A program made the translations under genes and the position numbers. 64,000 bases of DNA from Gordonia liuliyuniae (lineage in GTDB: Bacteria > Actinomycetota > Actinomycetes > Mycobacteriales > Mycobacteriaceae), in NCBI RefSeq assembly GCF_021739025.1, contig NZ_JAKKOT010000002.1, positions 1-64,000 on the forward strand, in the 5' to 3' direction. Shown one piece after another: positions 34,744 through 43,971 of the stretch; positions within the stretch are counted from its first letter, which is position 1, and each line of letters opens with the position of its first letter. The notes beneath the pieces are model-generated. The model was not told where the DNA came from. It saw only the letters and a list, made by a program, of their open reading frames with translations, and did no database searches.

Positions 34744-35934
34744 ATGACCACTGCGCATCCGCTTCCCGAGCCGGCCCTCGCGACCGGCGAGGATCCGCGC
34801 GAATTCGCCCAGGTGCTCCACGCGATGCATGACGCGGCGATGGCTGGTCAGCGACTCCCTGCCCGCCCCCGATCGGTGATCGGGCAGTCGTGGGCGCGCG
34901 TCGCCCACGCGGGGGTCGACCCCGACATCGGCGGTCCGATCGATCCCATCGCGGCAGCCGACCTCACCGAACGGCGCGCCGCATCCGGTCTCGGGTTCCT
35001 GCTGGACGATCTCACCCGCGGGCTGGACGCGGTGCTGCGCGACAGCCCGAACATCCTGGTCGTCGCCGACGCGAAAGGCCACGTCCTGTGGCGGGCCGGG
35101 ACGACGGCCGTCCGCCGCCGCGCCGACGGCCTCGGTTTCGTGGAGGGCGCCTCGTGGGCGGAGAACGCGGTCGGCACCAACGCGATCGGCACCGCGCTGA
35201 CTGCCGGGCAGGCGGTCCAGGTGTTCTCCGCCGAACACTATGTCCGCAGCCATCACGCGTGGACGTGCACGGGCGCGCCGATCCGCGACCCACGCAGCAG
35301 TGGGATGCTCGGCGTCGTCGACGTGAGCGGCCCCGCGTCGTCGATCCACCCGGCGACGATCGCCCTGGTCGACTCGGTCGCCCGGCTGGCGGAGGCGAGA
35401 CTGCAGAACGTGCACCGGGATCAACTCGACATGCTGCGTTCGGTCGCCGCCCCGATCCTCGCGCGCGCAGGTCGGCCCGCGCTGGCGGTCGACGAGTTCG
35501 GCTGGGTGGCTGCGGTCGACCGCGTCGAACCTCGCAGGCGGATCGTGTTGCCGTCCGATTTGGCGCCGAGCCGCGTCCTCGTATCCGGACTCGGACTCTG
35601 CGATGTGGAACCATTGCCGGGCGGCTGGCTCGTGCGCCCCGCCGACGCCGCCGAACGCGAAGGCACCACCGTCACGATCGGGGACGTCGTCACGGTGACC
35701 TCCGGCGACGGCGTGTGGACGCACAACCCGTCACCGCGGCATCGAGACCTGCTCACCCTGTTGGCGCGGAACCGTGGCGGGTTGTCTGCCGCCGAGCTCG
35801 CAGGCGAACTGTTCGGCGATCCGGCGCGGACGGTCACCGTCCGCGCCGAAATGTCCCGGCTGCGCAAGACGTTCGGTGGTTTGCTGGCGACCGCTCCGTA
35901 CCGGTTCGCGAAGGAAGTCACGGTCAGTCGCTGA
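34744..35934 (+). CDS. GAF-domain transcriptional regulator (AcoR/MimR-like, no AAA+ domain)
   Basis: A 396-residue regulator. The N-terminal helical region RPRSVIGQSWARV and a GAF sensor domain (about 85-215; VEGASWAENAVGTNAIGTALTAGQAVQVFSAEHY, WTCTGAPIRDP) match the start of AcoR-type proteins. There is no sigma-54-interacting AAA+ domain. The C-terminal 65 residues (RHRDLLTLLARNRGGLSAAELAGELFG, TVRAEMSRLRKTFGG) look like a winged-helix DNA-binding domain of the actinobacterial variant. It is divergent from the flavin monooxygenase, which it likely activates in response to a substrate. Confidence 0.85.
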   Translation: MTTAHPLPEPALATGEDPREFAQVLHAMHDAAMAGQRLPARPRSVIGQSWARVAHAGVDPDIGGPIDPIAAADLTERRAASGLGFLLDDLTRGLDAVLRDSPNILVVADAKGHVLWRAGTTAVRRRADGLGFVEGASWAENAVGTNAIGTALTAGQAVQVFSAEHYVRSHHAWTCTGAPIRDPRSSGMLGVVDVSGPASSIHPATIALVDSVARLAEARLQNVHRDQLDMLRSVAAPILARAGRPALAVDEFGWVAAVDRVEPRRRIVLPSDLAPSRVLVSGLGLCDVEPLPGGWLVRPADAAEREGTTVTIGDVVTVTSGDGVWTHNPSPRHRDLLTLLARNRGGLSAAELAGELFGDPARTVTVRAEMSRLRKTFGGLLATAPYRFAKEVTVSR

Positions 35935-36037
35935 GCGCGCCGATGCGCGAGCACGGCTGCCGCTGGCCGGATCGGCGGTGACCGCACCCGTCCGTTAGCC
36001 TGGTGCGGTACGCGCGGTCCACGGAGGGGAGAGCGGC

Positions 36038-36784
36038 ATGCTCGTCGTCGCGCAGATCAGCGATCTGCATTTCCGCGGTGACGTCGACCATCGCGAGCGG
36101 ATCGTCGCCGTCCTCGACTATCTGCGTGATCGGTGCGGCGGGTCCGCGAACATCGACGCGCTCCTGGTGACCGGCGACCTGACCGACGAAGGGACCGTCG
36201 ACCAGTACCGCGAAGCGGCCGCCACCCTCGCCACCGACATTCCGACTCTGACGCTGCTCGGCAACCACGACGATCGAACTGCCTACCGCGCCGTCGACCA
36301 GCCCGACGCAGTCGATACTTCCGCGCCCGTCGACTCGGCGTTGCTGCTCAACGGGCTGCTGCTTTTGGCGCTCGACTCGTCGATCCCCGGCCGCAACGAC
36401 GGCGCGATCTCCGATCAGACCCTCTCCTGGGCCGAGAAACAGATCTCAGAGGCGGGCGACGTCCCGGTCCTCATCGCGTTCCACCATCCGCCGAATCGGG
36501 TCGGGATGCCGTTCATGGACTCGATCGCGCAGCTCGACCCGTCACACCTCGAAGCGTTCGTCCGCCGTCACCCCCAGATCATCGGGCTCGTGTGCGGCCA
36601 CATCCACTCACCGTCGGTCGGCATGTTCGCGGGCGTCCCCGTCGTGACCGCGCCCGGGGTGTCCTCGACGTTGAACCTCCCGTTCGAAGGCGACGACATC
36701 GTCAACGACTCCCAGCCCGCGGGCCTGGCTTTCCACCTCATCGACGGCGACCGTCTGACGACGCACTTCCGCAGCGTGCGCTGA
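36038..36784 (+). CDS. cpdA: Class III cyclic nucleotide phosphodiesterase-like metallophosphatase
   Basis: A 248-residue binuclear metallophosphatase like Rv0805/CpdA. All five metal blocks are present: ISDLHF (DxH), LVTGDLTD (GD), LLGNHDDR (GNHD), FHHPP and GHIHSP. This set fits hydrolysis of 3',5'-cAMP, with broader phosphodiesterase activity possible. GGAGGGGAG lies upstream of the ATG at 36038. The gene stands alone. It converges on the TPR gene with a 15-base gap. Its substrate could be supplied by the cyclase at 10.0 kb. Confidence 0.88.
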   Translation: MLVVAQISDLHFRGDVDHRERIVAVLDYLRDRCGGSANIDALLVTGDLTDEGTVDQYREAAATLATDIPTLTLLGNHDDRTAYRAVDQPDAVDTSAPVDSALLLNGLLLLALDSSIPGRNDGAISDQTLSWAEKQISEAGDVPVLIAFHHPPNRVGMPFMDSIAQLDPSHLEAFVRRHPQIIGLVCGHIHSPSVGMFAGVPVVTAPGVSSTLNLPFEGDDIVNDSQPAGLAFHLIDGDRLTTHFRSVR

Positions 36785-36799
36785 GTCGCGCGGACCGCG

Positions 36800-39616
36800 T
36801 CAGTCCAACTCCGCCAGCAATCCCAGCAACGCCGGATGGTCGGGCGCGTGCCGCAATGCCTCGACGACCAGTTCGCGCGCGCGTGCCTGCTGATCGGTTT
36901 CGACAGCGTGCATCGCACTCAGATGCAGAACCGGGACCAGCAGTCCGATCCAATTCGCGGCGCGGGCACGTCCAGCGACGTCGCGCAGCAGTGTCTCGGC
37001 GCGTTCGGGTTCACGCTCGCGGATGATGTCGGCGCGGGCGAAGTCCAGACGCGCGCGTTCGAAGTCGACCGGCGCTGAGGTGGCGATCTCCTCGTAGGTG
37101 TGCTCCGCGTGAGCGAGATACGCGAGCGCACGGTCGTGATCTCCGGCGAAGAATGCGGTGAGCGCCGCGGTCCGCAACGCCTCACCCACCTCGAACGCGC
37201 CGCCCGCCTGCGTGTAGGCGTCGACTGCGGTGTCCAGGTCGACGAGTGCCTCACCGAACCGTTGGAGTTCAGCGAGTTCGACGGCGCGTGCGCCATGTAG
37301 TTGTCCCATGAGACCGATGGGCGCCTGCCCGGTGTACGCGTCGATGACCTGAGTGAACGACGCGACCGCGTCGCCTGCCCGCCCCGCGGCCGACTGCGCC
37401 CGCGCGAGCATCTGGGTGCCGTGCATCTGCGCGCCGAGGTCACCGCGCTCAGCCATCGCGTCGACCGCGGGCTGCACCAGTTCGACGATCGCGAGCGGAT
37501 CTTCCTCACGCATCAACATGACGTGCGCGAGGTCGAATCGCGACGAGTCCGCTGCGTGTTCATCGCCTTCCACCGTCCACACGGCGACCGCGCGCTCGGC
37601 GTCGTCGCGCGCGATGTCCAGATCGCCCGCGTCGCTCGCCAACGCCATCCGCGCGTTCAGCACCTGACCGAGTTGCGCGAACCTCGCATGCGATTCCGCC
37701 TCTGCCATCAACAGCAGCGCCGACTCGAGGTCGGTCTGCGCCTGCACCCCGGCGGCCAATTGCAGCGCGTCAACGAGACCCCCGCGGAACGCCATCGCCT
37801 GATCCGGGTCGGACGCGAGGTCGACGGCTCGACGCGCGGCGACGAGAGCGGCGTCCACGTCGGCTGCCGGATCGGCCGTGTCGAGTTCACCGACGAGATC
37901 GGCTCGCAGATGATGGAGCACTGCGCGCTGCGCCGCTGCGTCCGCGTCGATCGAACCCACGGCGGCCGCCACCGCATCGGGATCGGAGATCAGCGCGATC
38001 TCGCCACGATCGACGCGGTCGAGGATAGCCAGGCCCTCGTTGACCGCGGCGACGGCCCGATCGCCGTCGAACGGCGCGATCGCCATCGCGCGCAGACGCG
38101 CGAAGTTCGCCTGGGCTCCGGCGCTCCACGTCGGGTCGCCGTCCGGCCAGTCGAGAAGAGTCTCGGGCGGCGCGTCACCGCCGTGGACCTCCAGCAGCGC
38201 AGCGAGCAGCTCCGACTGCGCAGACCACGAGGCGTACGCCTCCCTCGTCTCGTTTGCCACCGCGCGCAGGTCGGCGATCGCCTGTTGCGGATCTTCGCGC
38301 CGACGATCCCACGCGAGCATGTGCCGTGCGCGGGCGAGGCTCCGACCGTCGAGCTCGCCGAGGCGACCCCGCAACGCGTCTGCACAGTGCGCGGACCGTC
38401 GAGGCGACACCGAGCCGAACGACGTCAGGCCGCTGATCAGTTCCTCGGCCGACCGCTCCGACACCGCCTTCACTCGACCGCCCGCGTTCCGGCTCGACCC
38501 GGTCGTCCGCAATGCAAGGATCTCGTCGAATGACGACGACGCCCACGACGACGCGTTCCGCACGTCGAACCGGCCGCCAGCCAAACGGACCCAATCGGCG
38601 AGTTCCTCGGCGAGCTGCGCGGCGGAGACCAGCACCGGTGCGCCGTCGCCGTCTCGTCGCGCGACGACGGTGTCGGGGTCGGCTGCGGCCGCCGACGCGA
38701 GAGTCGCCGACAGGGCGGCCGCCAACTGCGCTTCGGCGTACAGGTTGGCGCACTCGTCGACAGCGTCGAGGTACTTGAGAGCCATCGGCAACGCCCGCTC
38801 GAGCGCATCAACCCGAATCAGTGCGACGAGCGCGTCGGCGACGTGGTGATAGACCCGGACCGGGCCGTACGTCTCGTCCAGGGATGCGGCCGCCCGGATC
38901 ACATCGTCGCGGCGGCCGTCCCGCCCCCAGCCGTCGATCAACGCGCCGTACGTCTCCGCCGGATAGAACCCGCAGCGTTCGCTCGGGTCTCCGTCGAGGT
39001 CGGCGGACGACAACGCTTGCGCCTGCGCGTATCCGCCCGCCGCGCTGTAGACCGAGGCCAACGTCGCGCGCGTCCCCGGCCCGCAGGTGCCCGACGGCGG
39101 CGTGAAGTCGGTGCACTGGTCGAGGATACGGATCGCTTCGGCCGGATCACCGCGGTGGACGGCGATCCACCCGTGCACGGCAGCCTCGACCGCCGGCGCG
39201 TAGTAGGCGGTGCCCCGGACGCGTCGCGCCCAGTCAGCGACGAGCGCCTCGACCTGGCCGAGCGCGAGCTCGGGAACGCCGACGAGAGCATCGAGGAGAT
39301 CGACGACGGTCGTCTCGAACTGCTCGACCTGCCAGTCCTGCATGTCGAGTGCTGTCCCCTCTGCCTCCATCGTCTGCAGGAGCCAGGCGACGAGCGTCAA
39401 CACGTCGGTCGTGCGGCCCGACCACAGTGCGGCGTACGAGGCCTCCAGCCGCGTGAGGAAGCGCAGATCGAGGTCGTCGAGCTCATCGGCCCGAGCGATC
39501 AACGCCGGAAACTGCGAGAAGTCCTCGTGCCCGAAGCGAGGGTCGCCGTGCCGCGCCATCCACAAGTCGTCGAGCAGTTCGGAGACGGCCTCATCCATCG
39601 GCCCGGCGCCGGTCAT
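36800..39616 (-). CDS. Large TPR-like helical protein coupled to an HSP90-like gene
   Basis: A 938-residue Ala/Asp/Glu-rich protein with no signal peptide or membrane helix. Repeated helix pairs throughout, clearest in the C-terminal half (AEAESHARFAQLGQVLNARMAL; FGEALVDLDTAVDAYTQAGG; HDRALAYLAHAEHTYEEIA), indicate a tetratricopeptide-like solenoid. Residues 340-480 contain a less repetitive segment. No catalytic motif is visible. Its ATG at 39616 overlaps the stop of the HSP90-like gene by four bases, so the two are translated together. It is probably the client- or partner-binding subunit of that pair; this is inference. Confidence 0.8.
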   Translation of the reverse strand: MTGAGPMDEAVSELLDDLWMARHGDPRFGHEDFSQFPALIARADELDDLDLRFLTRLEASYAALWSGRTTDVLTLVAWLLQTMEAEGTALDMQDWQVEQFETTVVDLLDALVGVPELALGQVEALVADWARRVRGTAYYAPAVEAAVHGWIAVHRGDPAEAIRILDQCTDFTPPSGTCGPGTRATLASVYSAAGGYAQAQALSSADLDGDPSERCGFYPAETYGALIDGWGRDGRRDDVIRAAASLDETYGPVRVYHHVADALVALIRVDALERALPMALKYLDAVDECANLYAEAQLAAALSATLASAAAADPDTVVARRDGDGAPVLVSAAQLAEELADWVRLAGGRFDVRNASSWASSSFDEILALRTTGSSRNAGGRVKAVSERSAEELISGLTSFGSVSPRRSAHCADALRGRLGELDGRSLARARHMLAWDRRREDPQQAIADLRAVANETREAYASWSAQSELLAALLEVHGGDAPPETLLDWPDGDPTWSAGAQANFARLRAMAIAPFDGDRAVAAVNEGLAILDRVDRGEIALISDPDAVAAAVGSIDADAAAQRAVLHHLRADLVGELDTADPAADVDAALVAARRAVDLASDPDQAMAFRGGLVDALQLAAGVQAQTDLESALLLMAEAESHARFAQLGQVLNARMALASDAGDLDIARDDAERAVAVWTVEGDEHAADSSRFDLAHVMLMREEDPLAIVELVQPAVDAMAERGDLGAQMHGTQMLARAQSAAGRAGDAVASFTQVIDAYTGQAPIGLMGQLHGARAVELAELQRFGEALVDLDTAVDAYTQAGGAFEVGEALRTAALTAFFAGDHDRALAYLAHAEHTYEEIATSAPVDFERARLDFARADIIREREPERAETLLRDVAGRARAANWIGLLVPVLHLSAMHAVETDQQARARELVVEALRHAPDHPALLGLLAELD

Positions 39617-41385
39617 TCCGATGTCCCTTCGATGCGGTCACGGGTGGCGAGGTCGGCGAGCAGAGTTATCGCCGAATCGAGTTCGGAGGCGGCCGCAACC
39701 CGCACCGATCGGCGGGCGCGGAGCATGGCCTGGCTGTAGATCGCGCGGACGAGAGCACCGGCGACCACGTCGTCGGCCAGCGTCGGCAGCCGCGCGACGA
39801 GCGGGTTCGTCACGTTCAACACCAACGATGGTCTCGTGGGAGCGGCTTCGCCGTCGTCGATCGCCGACAGCGCCGCCAGCCACGCGTCGGGCTCGCCCGC
39901 CGTCTGCGACAACATCTCCGAGCGGTCCTGAGCGATCTGTGCGGTGTCGTCGGTGAGTAGCAGACCCGACACCGATTCGGGTTCGAACGCGCGGAGCGTC
40001 ACCTCGCACTGGAACGGCGACACTGCGCGGCGCGCGACGTGCACTGCGCCGTCGAACTCGGCGCGGACCTCCCGCGACGGCATCGTCAGCGCCGACAGCA
40101 GGAACTGCTGGCCGATCGGTTCGCAGCGCATCGACGGATCGGCGGCGACGATCGCGCGGATCGCCGCCGTCTCGAACGCATGCCCGGCGTTCACCAAGCC
40201 GATTCCGCGGCCGGCGAGGACGTCCGCGAGGACCCGGTAGTCGTCGATGCTGCCCGCGTACCTGATCGTGTCGAAACGGGCGCGGAACGTGGCGAGCGGC
40301 ATCGGCCCCACATTGGTCTCGAACACGCAGTGCTTGTCTACGAATCCAAGCAGTTCGGGTCGATGCGCGGCGAGCGCTTTCACGCCTTGCTCGTGGACGG
40401 CGAGGAACCGTTCCCGCAGTGCGGGGCGGGCGCCGAGACCGGTCAGCCACGCCTGGATCTGGTCGCCCAACGACGCCGCCACCGCATCGAACAGGTCGTC
40501 GTGGACGATCCCTTCGCGCGACGCCGTCGGTTTGAGTCCCGTCGCGTCGACGACGACACGCACGAAGTACGCCCACTCCGGGACCAGCCCGGGCACGTCG
40601 CCGACGAGTAGGCCTTTGACATACGCGCGGTGCACGGCGCGGGCGACGAGGTCGCCGCCGGTTGGCCGGACGAACGCCACGCCGCGCAGCCCGGCCTCGG
40701 GGACCTCGACCTCGAACATCTCCAACGGCGTGAAGCCGAACTCGTCCTGGCAGAAGGCGACACGGGCCGCGTCCCGGCCACCGGACGGATCGCCGAACAG
40801 CCCGACGCCTGGATTGACCCGGTCGCCGTTCACCAGGACCGGGGTCGGATGCATCCCCGTGTACTCGGCGGCGAGGGTGCGGACGCGGTCGGGTGCGAGC
40901 CACATCTTCGCGTCGCCGCGCGCCTCGATGCGGACGGTGGTGCCCGTCTCGGCGCGTTCGCCCGCCCGCATCTCGACGTGGCCGTCCGACGACCCCGTCC
41001 ACACGACCGGTTCGGAGCCGTCGGCACGCGAGGAGACCTCGATGCGGTCGCCGACGAGGAATCCACTGAGCATCCCGACGCCGAACTGCCCGATCTGTGA
41101 TGTGGAACCGAAACCGAACGGATCGCGTTTCGAACTCGCTCCGATGGTGCCGAGAAGGTCGGCGATGGTGCCTGCGCTCATCCCGACACCGTGGTCGGCG
41201 AGCACGACGTCGCTTCCGTCGGCGGTGATCTCGATCGGCTCGTCCGGCCGCCCGGCGACGGTCTGCGCATCGATCGCGTTCTGCAGCAGTTCCCGCACGT
41301 AGACCCCGGGCCCGGTGTACAGGTTGGTGCCGAGGACCTCGATCAGAGCGCGCAGATCGACGTCGAACATCCGAGCGTCATCCAT
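39613..41385 (-). CDS. HSP90-family (HtpG-like) GHKL ATPase
   Basis: A 590-residue divergent HSP90 homologue. The Bergerat ATP site is intact: Glu32 and Asn36 in ELLQNAIDA, Asp64 in DHGVGM, and GQFGVGML (99-106) in the ATP lid. The middle domain shows the conserved SREGIVHDD (about 289-297). The C-terminal region is shorter and unlike HtpG dimerisation domains. It is distinct from housekeeping HtpG. It is the first gene of a two-gene operon with a 938-residue TPR-like protein, overlapping it by four bases. Chaperone or sensor ATPase activity is expected; clients are unknown. Confidence 0.85.
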   Translation of the reverse strand: MDDARMFDVDLRALIEVLGTNLYTGPGVYVRELLQNAIDAQTVAGRPDEPIEITADGSDVVLADHGVGMSAGTIADLLGTIGASSKRDPFGFGSTSQIGQFGVGMLSGFLVGDRIEVSSRADGSEPVVWTGSSDGHVEMRAGERAETGTTVRIEARGDAKMWLAPDRVRTLAAEYTGMHPTPVLVNGDRVNPGVGLFGDPSGGRDAARVAFCQDEFGFTPLEMFEVEVPEAGLRGVAFVRPTGGDLVARAVHRAYVKGLLVGDVPGLVPEWAYFVRVVVDATGLKPTASREGIVHDDLFDAVAASLGDQIQAWLTGLGARPALRERFLAVHEQGVKALAAHRPELLGFVDKHCVFETNVGPMPLATFRARFDTIRYAGSIDDYRVLADVLAGRGIGLVNAGHAFETAAIRAIVAADPSMRCEPIGQQFLLSALTMPSREVRAEFDGAVHVARRAVSPFQCEVTLRAFEPESVSGLLLTDDTAQIAQDRSEMLSQTAGEPDAWLAALSAIDDGEAAPTRPSLVLNVTNPLVARLPTLADDVVAGALVRAIYSQAMLRARRSVRVAAASELDSAITLLADLATRDRIEGTSE

Positions 41386-41424
41386 GGACTCGATGGTACG
41401 GGCCGGGCGCGTGCGCCCACGACG

Positions 41425-42372
41425 TCACCCGTTCCGCTTATCCCACTCGTCGCGGACCCACTTCGGGATCCTCCCCTTCGCCGACACGTCCAGTCCGCTC
41501 GCGACCGCCCATTCACGGATCTGCACCGAAGGCGCCTCCGGCCCCGTGGACAGTGTCTCGACGACCACGTCCGTGGCTGCGCGTTGGCGGTACTCGTGCA
41601 GCGCGGCGCCGAGCCAGCGGTACGTCCACTCCTGTGCGAGCTTCCGGTTGTCACAGAACACGACCGGTACGCTCGGAAACCTGACCTGCAGCTCGGCCAC
41701 TGCTTCGGCCACCGCCGCCCCGCTCGCACGCTCCTGCCTGAACACCGAACTGTACGGTGCTTCGACAACGACCGCCGCGCGGAAGACGGCCGCCATCTCG
41801 GCGAGCGCGTACGTCAACTTCCCGGACATCAGGCTGCTCGTCAAGTCAGCGGCCGACTTGCGTTCAACCGTCGCGACGAGATCACCGTCGTCGAAGACTG
41901 CGTAGTCACCGATCGGGAGTCTGCGTTTCACCGTCGTCGCCTGCTGGTGGCTGAATCCCCACGCGTACTTCTCACCGGAGTCGACGACGATGTCGAGCAC
42001 TGCGCCGTGCGCGCGGGCAGTCGGCAGCGATACGTTCGGGCGCGCCTGTTTCGAGGTCTGGCGCGACTGCCAGAAGATCATCTCCCGGCCACGAGCCTGC
42101 GTGACGACGAACTGCGAACGTCCCTTCCGGGACCGCTCCAGGACGAGATCGATCGCTGCGCCGCGCCTACTCACCGACCGGACCGGCAGCGTCTCCACGA
42201 TGTCCGGGTCATCCGGCCAGCCTTCGGCGCGATGGCAGTACACCTTGGACGCGCCCGGCCACGTGTCCTTGGCTTTGAGCACGATGCCACGCGGACCGAG
42301 CGGGATCCGGAGCAGGTAGGGCAGCGTCGAACCGATTTCGGGGTTCCGCGCGATGAGGAAGTCGTCAGTCAT
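41425..42372 (-). CDS. ERCC4-type nuclease with Lsr2-like C-terminal tail
   Basis: A 315-residue protein. The ERCC4/XPF nuclease core is seen at about residues 125-240: RRLPIGDYAVF, then Glu170-Arg171-Lys172 in VERKSAADLTSSLMSGKL with Asp176, the GDx(n)ERKx3D metal site. The N-terminal 110 residues are unassigned. The last 35 residues, VQIREWAVASGLDVSAKGRIP followed by KWVRDEW, match the C-terminal DNA-binding domain of the nucleoid protein Lsr2, which prefers AT-rich DNA. No helicase gene is adjacent. ATG 42372 is used; GTG 42375 is immediately upstream and equally possible. Confidence 0.82.
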   Translation of the reverse strand: MTDDFLIARNPEIGSTLPYLLRIPLGPRGIVLKAKDTWPGASKVYCHRAEGWPDDPDIVETLPVRSVSRRGAAIDLVLERSRKGRSQFVVTQARGREMIFWQSRQTSKQARPNVSLPTARAHGAVLDIVVDSGEKYAWGFSHQQATTVKRRLPIGDYAVFDDGDLVATVERKSAADLTSSLMSGKLTYALAEMAAVFRAAVVVEAPYSSVFRQERASGAAVAEAVAELQVRFPSVPVVFCDNRKLAQEWTYRWLGAALHEYRQRAATDVVVETLSTGPEAPSVQIREWAVASGLDVSAKGRIPKWVRDEWDKRNG

Positions 42373-42450
42373 CACCGTCCACCATAGAGAGTCGCAGCCT
42401 CAGTTCTGGTGTCGCAGCGGCACGAAACCGGCCAGCCCGCAAAAACACTT

Positions 42451-42495
42451 ATGTCCGAGACTTCCGACCACCATGTGGTCGGAAGTCTCGGACAT
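42451..42495. terminator. Terminator hairpin of pntAB, perfect 20-base arms
   Basis: Arms 42451-42470 and 42476-42495 (ATGTCCGAGACTTCCGACCA and its complement) around a five-base loop lie 15 bases past the pntB stop. On the minus strand TTTTT follows within six bases, as for a rho-independent terminator. Confidence 0.85.
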
Positions 42496-42510
42496 GAGCG
42501 ACGTGATGCG

Positions 42511-43968
42511 TTACAGCGCGGAGATGATCTCCTCGACGCGGTCCTTCGCGTCGCCGAACAGCATCTGCGTGTTGTCGCGGAAGAACAGCGGGTTCTGGAC
42601 GCCTGCGTAACCGGCGGCCATCGAACGCTTGAACACGATGACGTCCTTGGCGTTCCACACCTCGAGAACCGGCATGCCCGCGATCGGCGAGCTCGGATCC
42701 TCGGCGGCCGCCGGGTTGACGGTGTCGTTGGCTCCGATGACCAGCACGACGTCCGTCTCCGGGAAGTCGTCGTTGACCTCGTCCATCTCGAGGACGATGT
42801 CGTACGGCACCTTCGCCTCGGCGAGCAGCACGTTCATGTGGCCCGGCAGACGACCCGCGACCGGGTGGATGCCGAACCGGACGTCCACGCCCTTCGCCCG
42901 CAGTTTGGCGGTCAGATCGGCCACCGGGTACTGCGCCTGGGCGACGGCCATACCGTAGCCCGGGGTGATGACGACCGACTTGGCGCCCGCGAGGAGCTCG
43001 GCGGCCGCATCCGACTGGATCTCGCGGTGTTCGCCGTAGTCGGTGTCGTCCGACGGTCCGGCGACGATGCCGAAGCCGCCCGCGATCACCGAGATGAACG
43101 ATCGGTTCATCGCCTTGCACATGATGTAACTCAGGTACGCACCCGACGAGCCGACGAGGGCGCCGGTCACGATCAGCAGATCGTTGTTGAGCAGGAAACC
43201 CGACGCGGCAGCGGCCCAACCGGAGTACGAGTTCAGCATCGACACGACGACCGGCATGTCGCCGCCGCCGATCGACGCAACCAGGTGCAGACCCAGGAGC
43301 AGTGCGACGACGGTGATGACCGCGAGCAGAATGTAGCCGGTCGTGTCGGCATGGTCGTCCCGTGCCACGTACACGCCGGTCAGGACGGCGAACACGACGA
43401 TCGATCCGACGTTGATGAAGTTCTTGCCGGGCAGCATGAGCGGAGCCGACTTCATCTTCGCCGACAGCTTCAGGTTGGCGATGATCGAACCGGTGAAGGT
43501 GACTGCACCGATGAAGATTCCGATCGCGACCTCAGCGGCGTGAATGCCGATGATCGCGCCCTGATCGTCCGGGGCGACGTCGTGCAGGTGAGCGCCCTGG
43601 ATCGCGCCGTTCCAGCCGATGAGGACGGCGGCGAGACCGACGAACGAGTGCAGCAGCGCGATGAGCTCGGGCATGCCGGTCATCTCGACGATCTTCGCGC
43701 GCCACAGACCGATGAGTCCGCCGACGACGACGGCCGCGATGAGCAGGCCGATCGGCAGCCACTTGTTGAACGACACCCCGGCGAAGTCGAGATCGTTCAG
43801 ATCACTGACGGCCACCGCGATGGTCGCCGCGAGGGCGATGACCATGCCGACCATGCCGTAGGTCAGACCGCTCTTGGCCGACTCGTGTTTCGACAGTCCT
43901 GCGAGGGACAGGATGAACAGCAGCGATGCGACGATGTACGCCGCGATGGAGATGGAGTTGATGTCCAT
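42511..43968 (-). CDS. pntB: NAD(P) transhydrogenase subunit beta
   Basis: A 485-residue membrane protein. The N-terminal half has about nine transmembrane helices forming the proton channel with the PntA membrane part. The C-terminal 180 residues are the NADP(H)-binding domain III, with [41 protein letters not shown] and [11 protein letters not shown]. The enzyme couples proton entry to hydride transfer from NADH to NADP+. The ATG at 43968 lies three bases after the pntA stop. Confidence 0.95.
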   Translation of the reverse strand: MDINSISIAAYIVASLLFILSLAGLSKHESAKSGLTYGMVGMVIALAATIAVAVSDLNDLDFAGVSFNKWLPIGLLIAAVVVGGLIGLWRAKIVEMTGMPELIALLHSFVGLAAVLIGWNGAIQGAHLHDVAPDDQGAIIGIHAAEVAIGIFIGAVTFTGSIIANLKLSAKMKSAPLMLPGKNFINVGSIVVFAVLTGVYVARDDHADTTGYILLAVITVVALLLGLHLVASIGGGDMPVVVSMLNSYSGWAAAASGFLLNNDLLIVTGALVGSSGAYLSYIMCKAMNRSFISVIAGGFGIVAGPSDDTDYGEHREIQSDAAAELLAGAKSVVITPGYGMAVAQAQYPVADLTAKLRAKGVDVRFGIHPVAGRLPGHMNVLLAEAKVPYDIVLEMDEVNDDFPETDVVLVIGANDTVNPAAAEDPSSPIAGMPVLEVWNAKDVIVFKRSMAAGYAGVQNPLFFRDNTQMLFGDAKDRVEEIISAL

Positions 43969-43971
43969 GTC

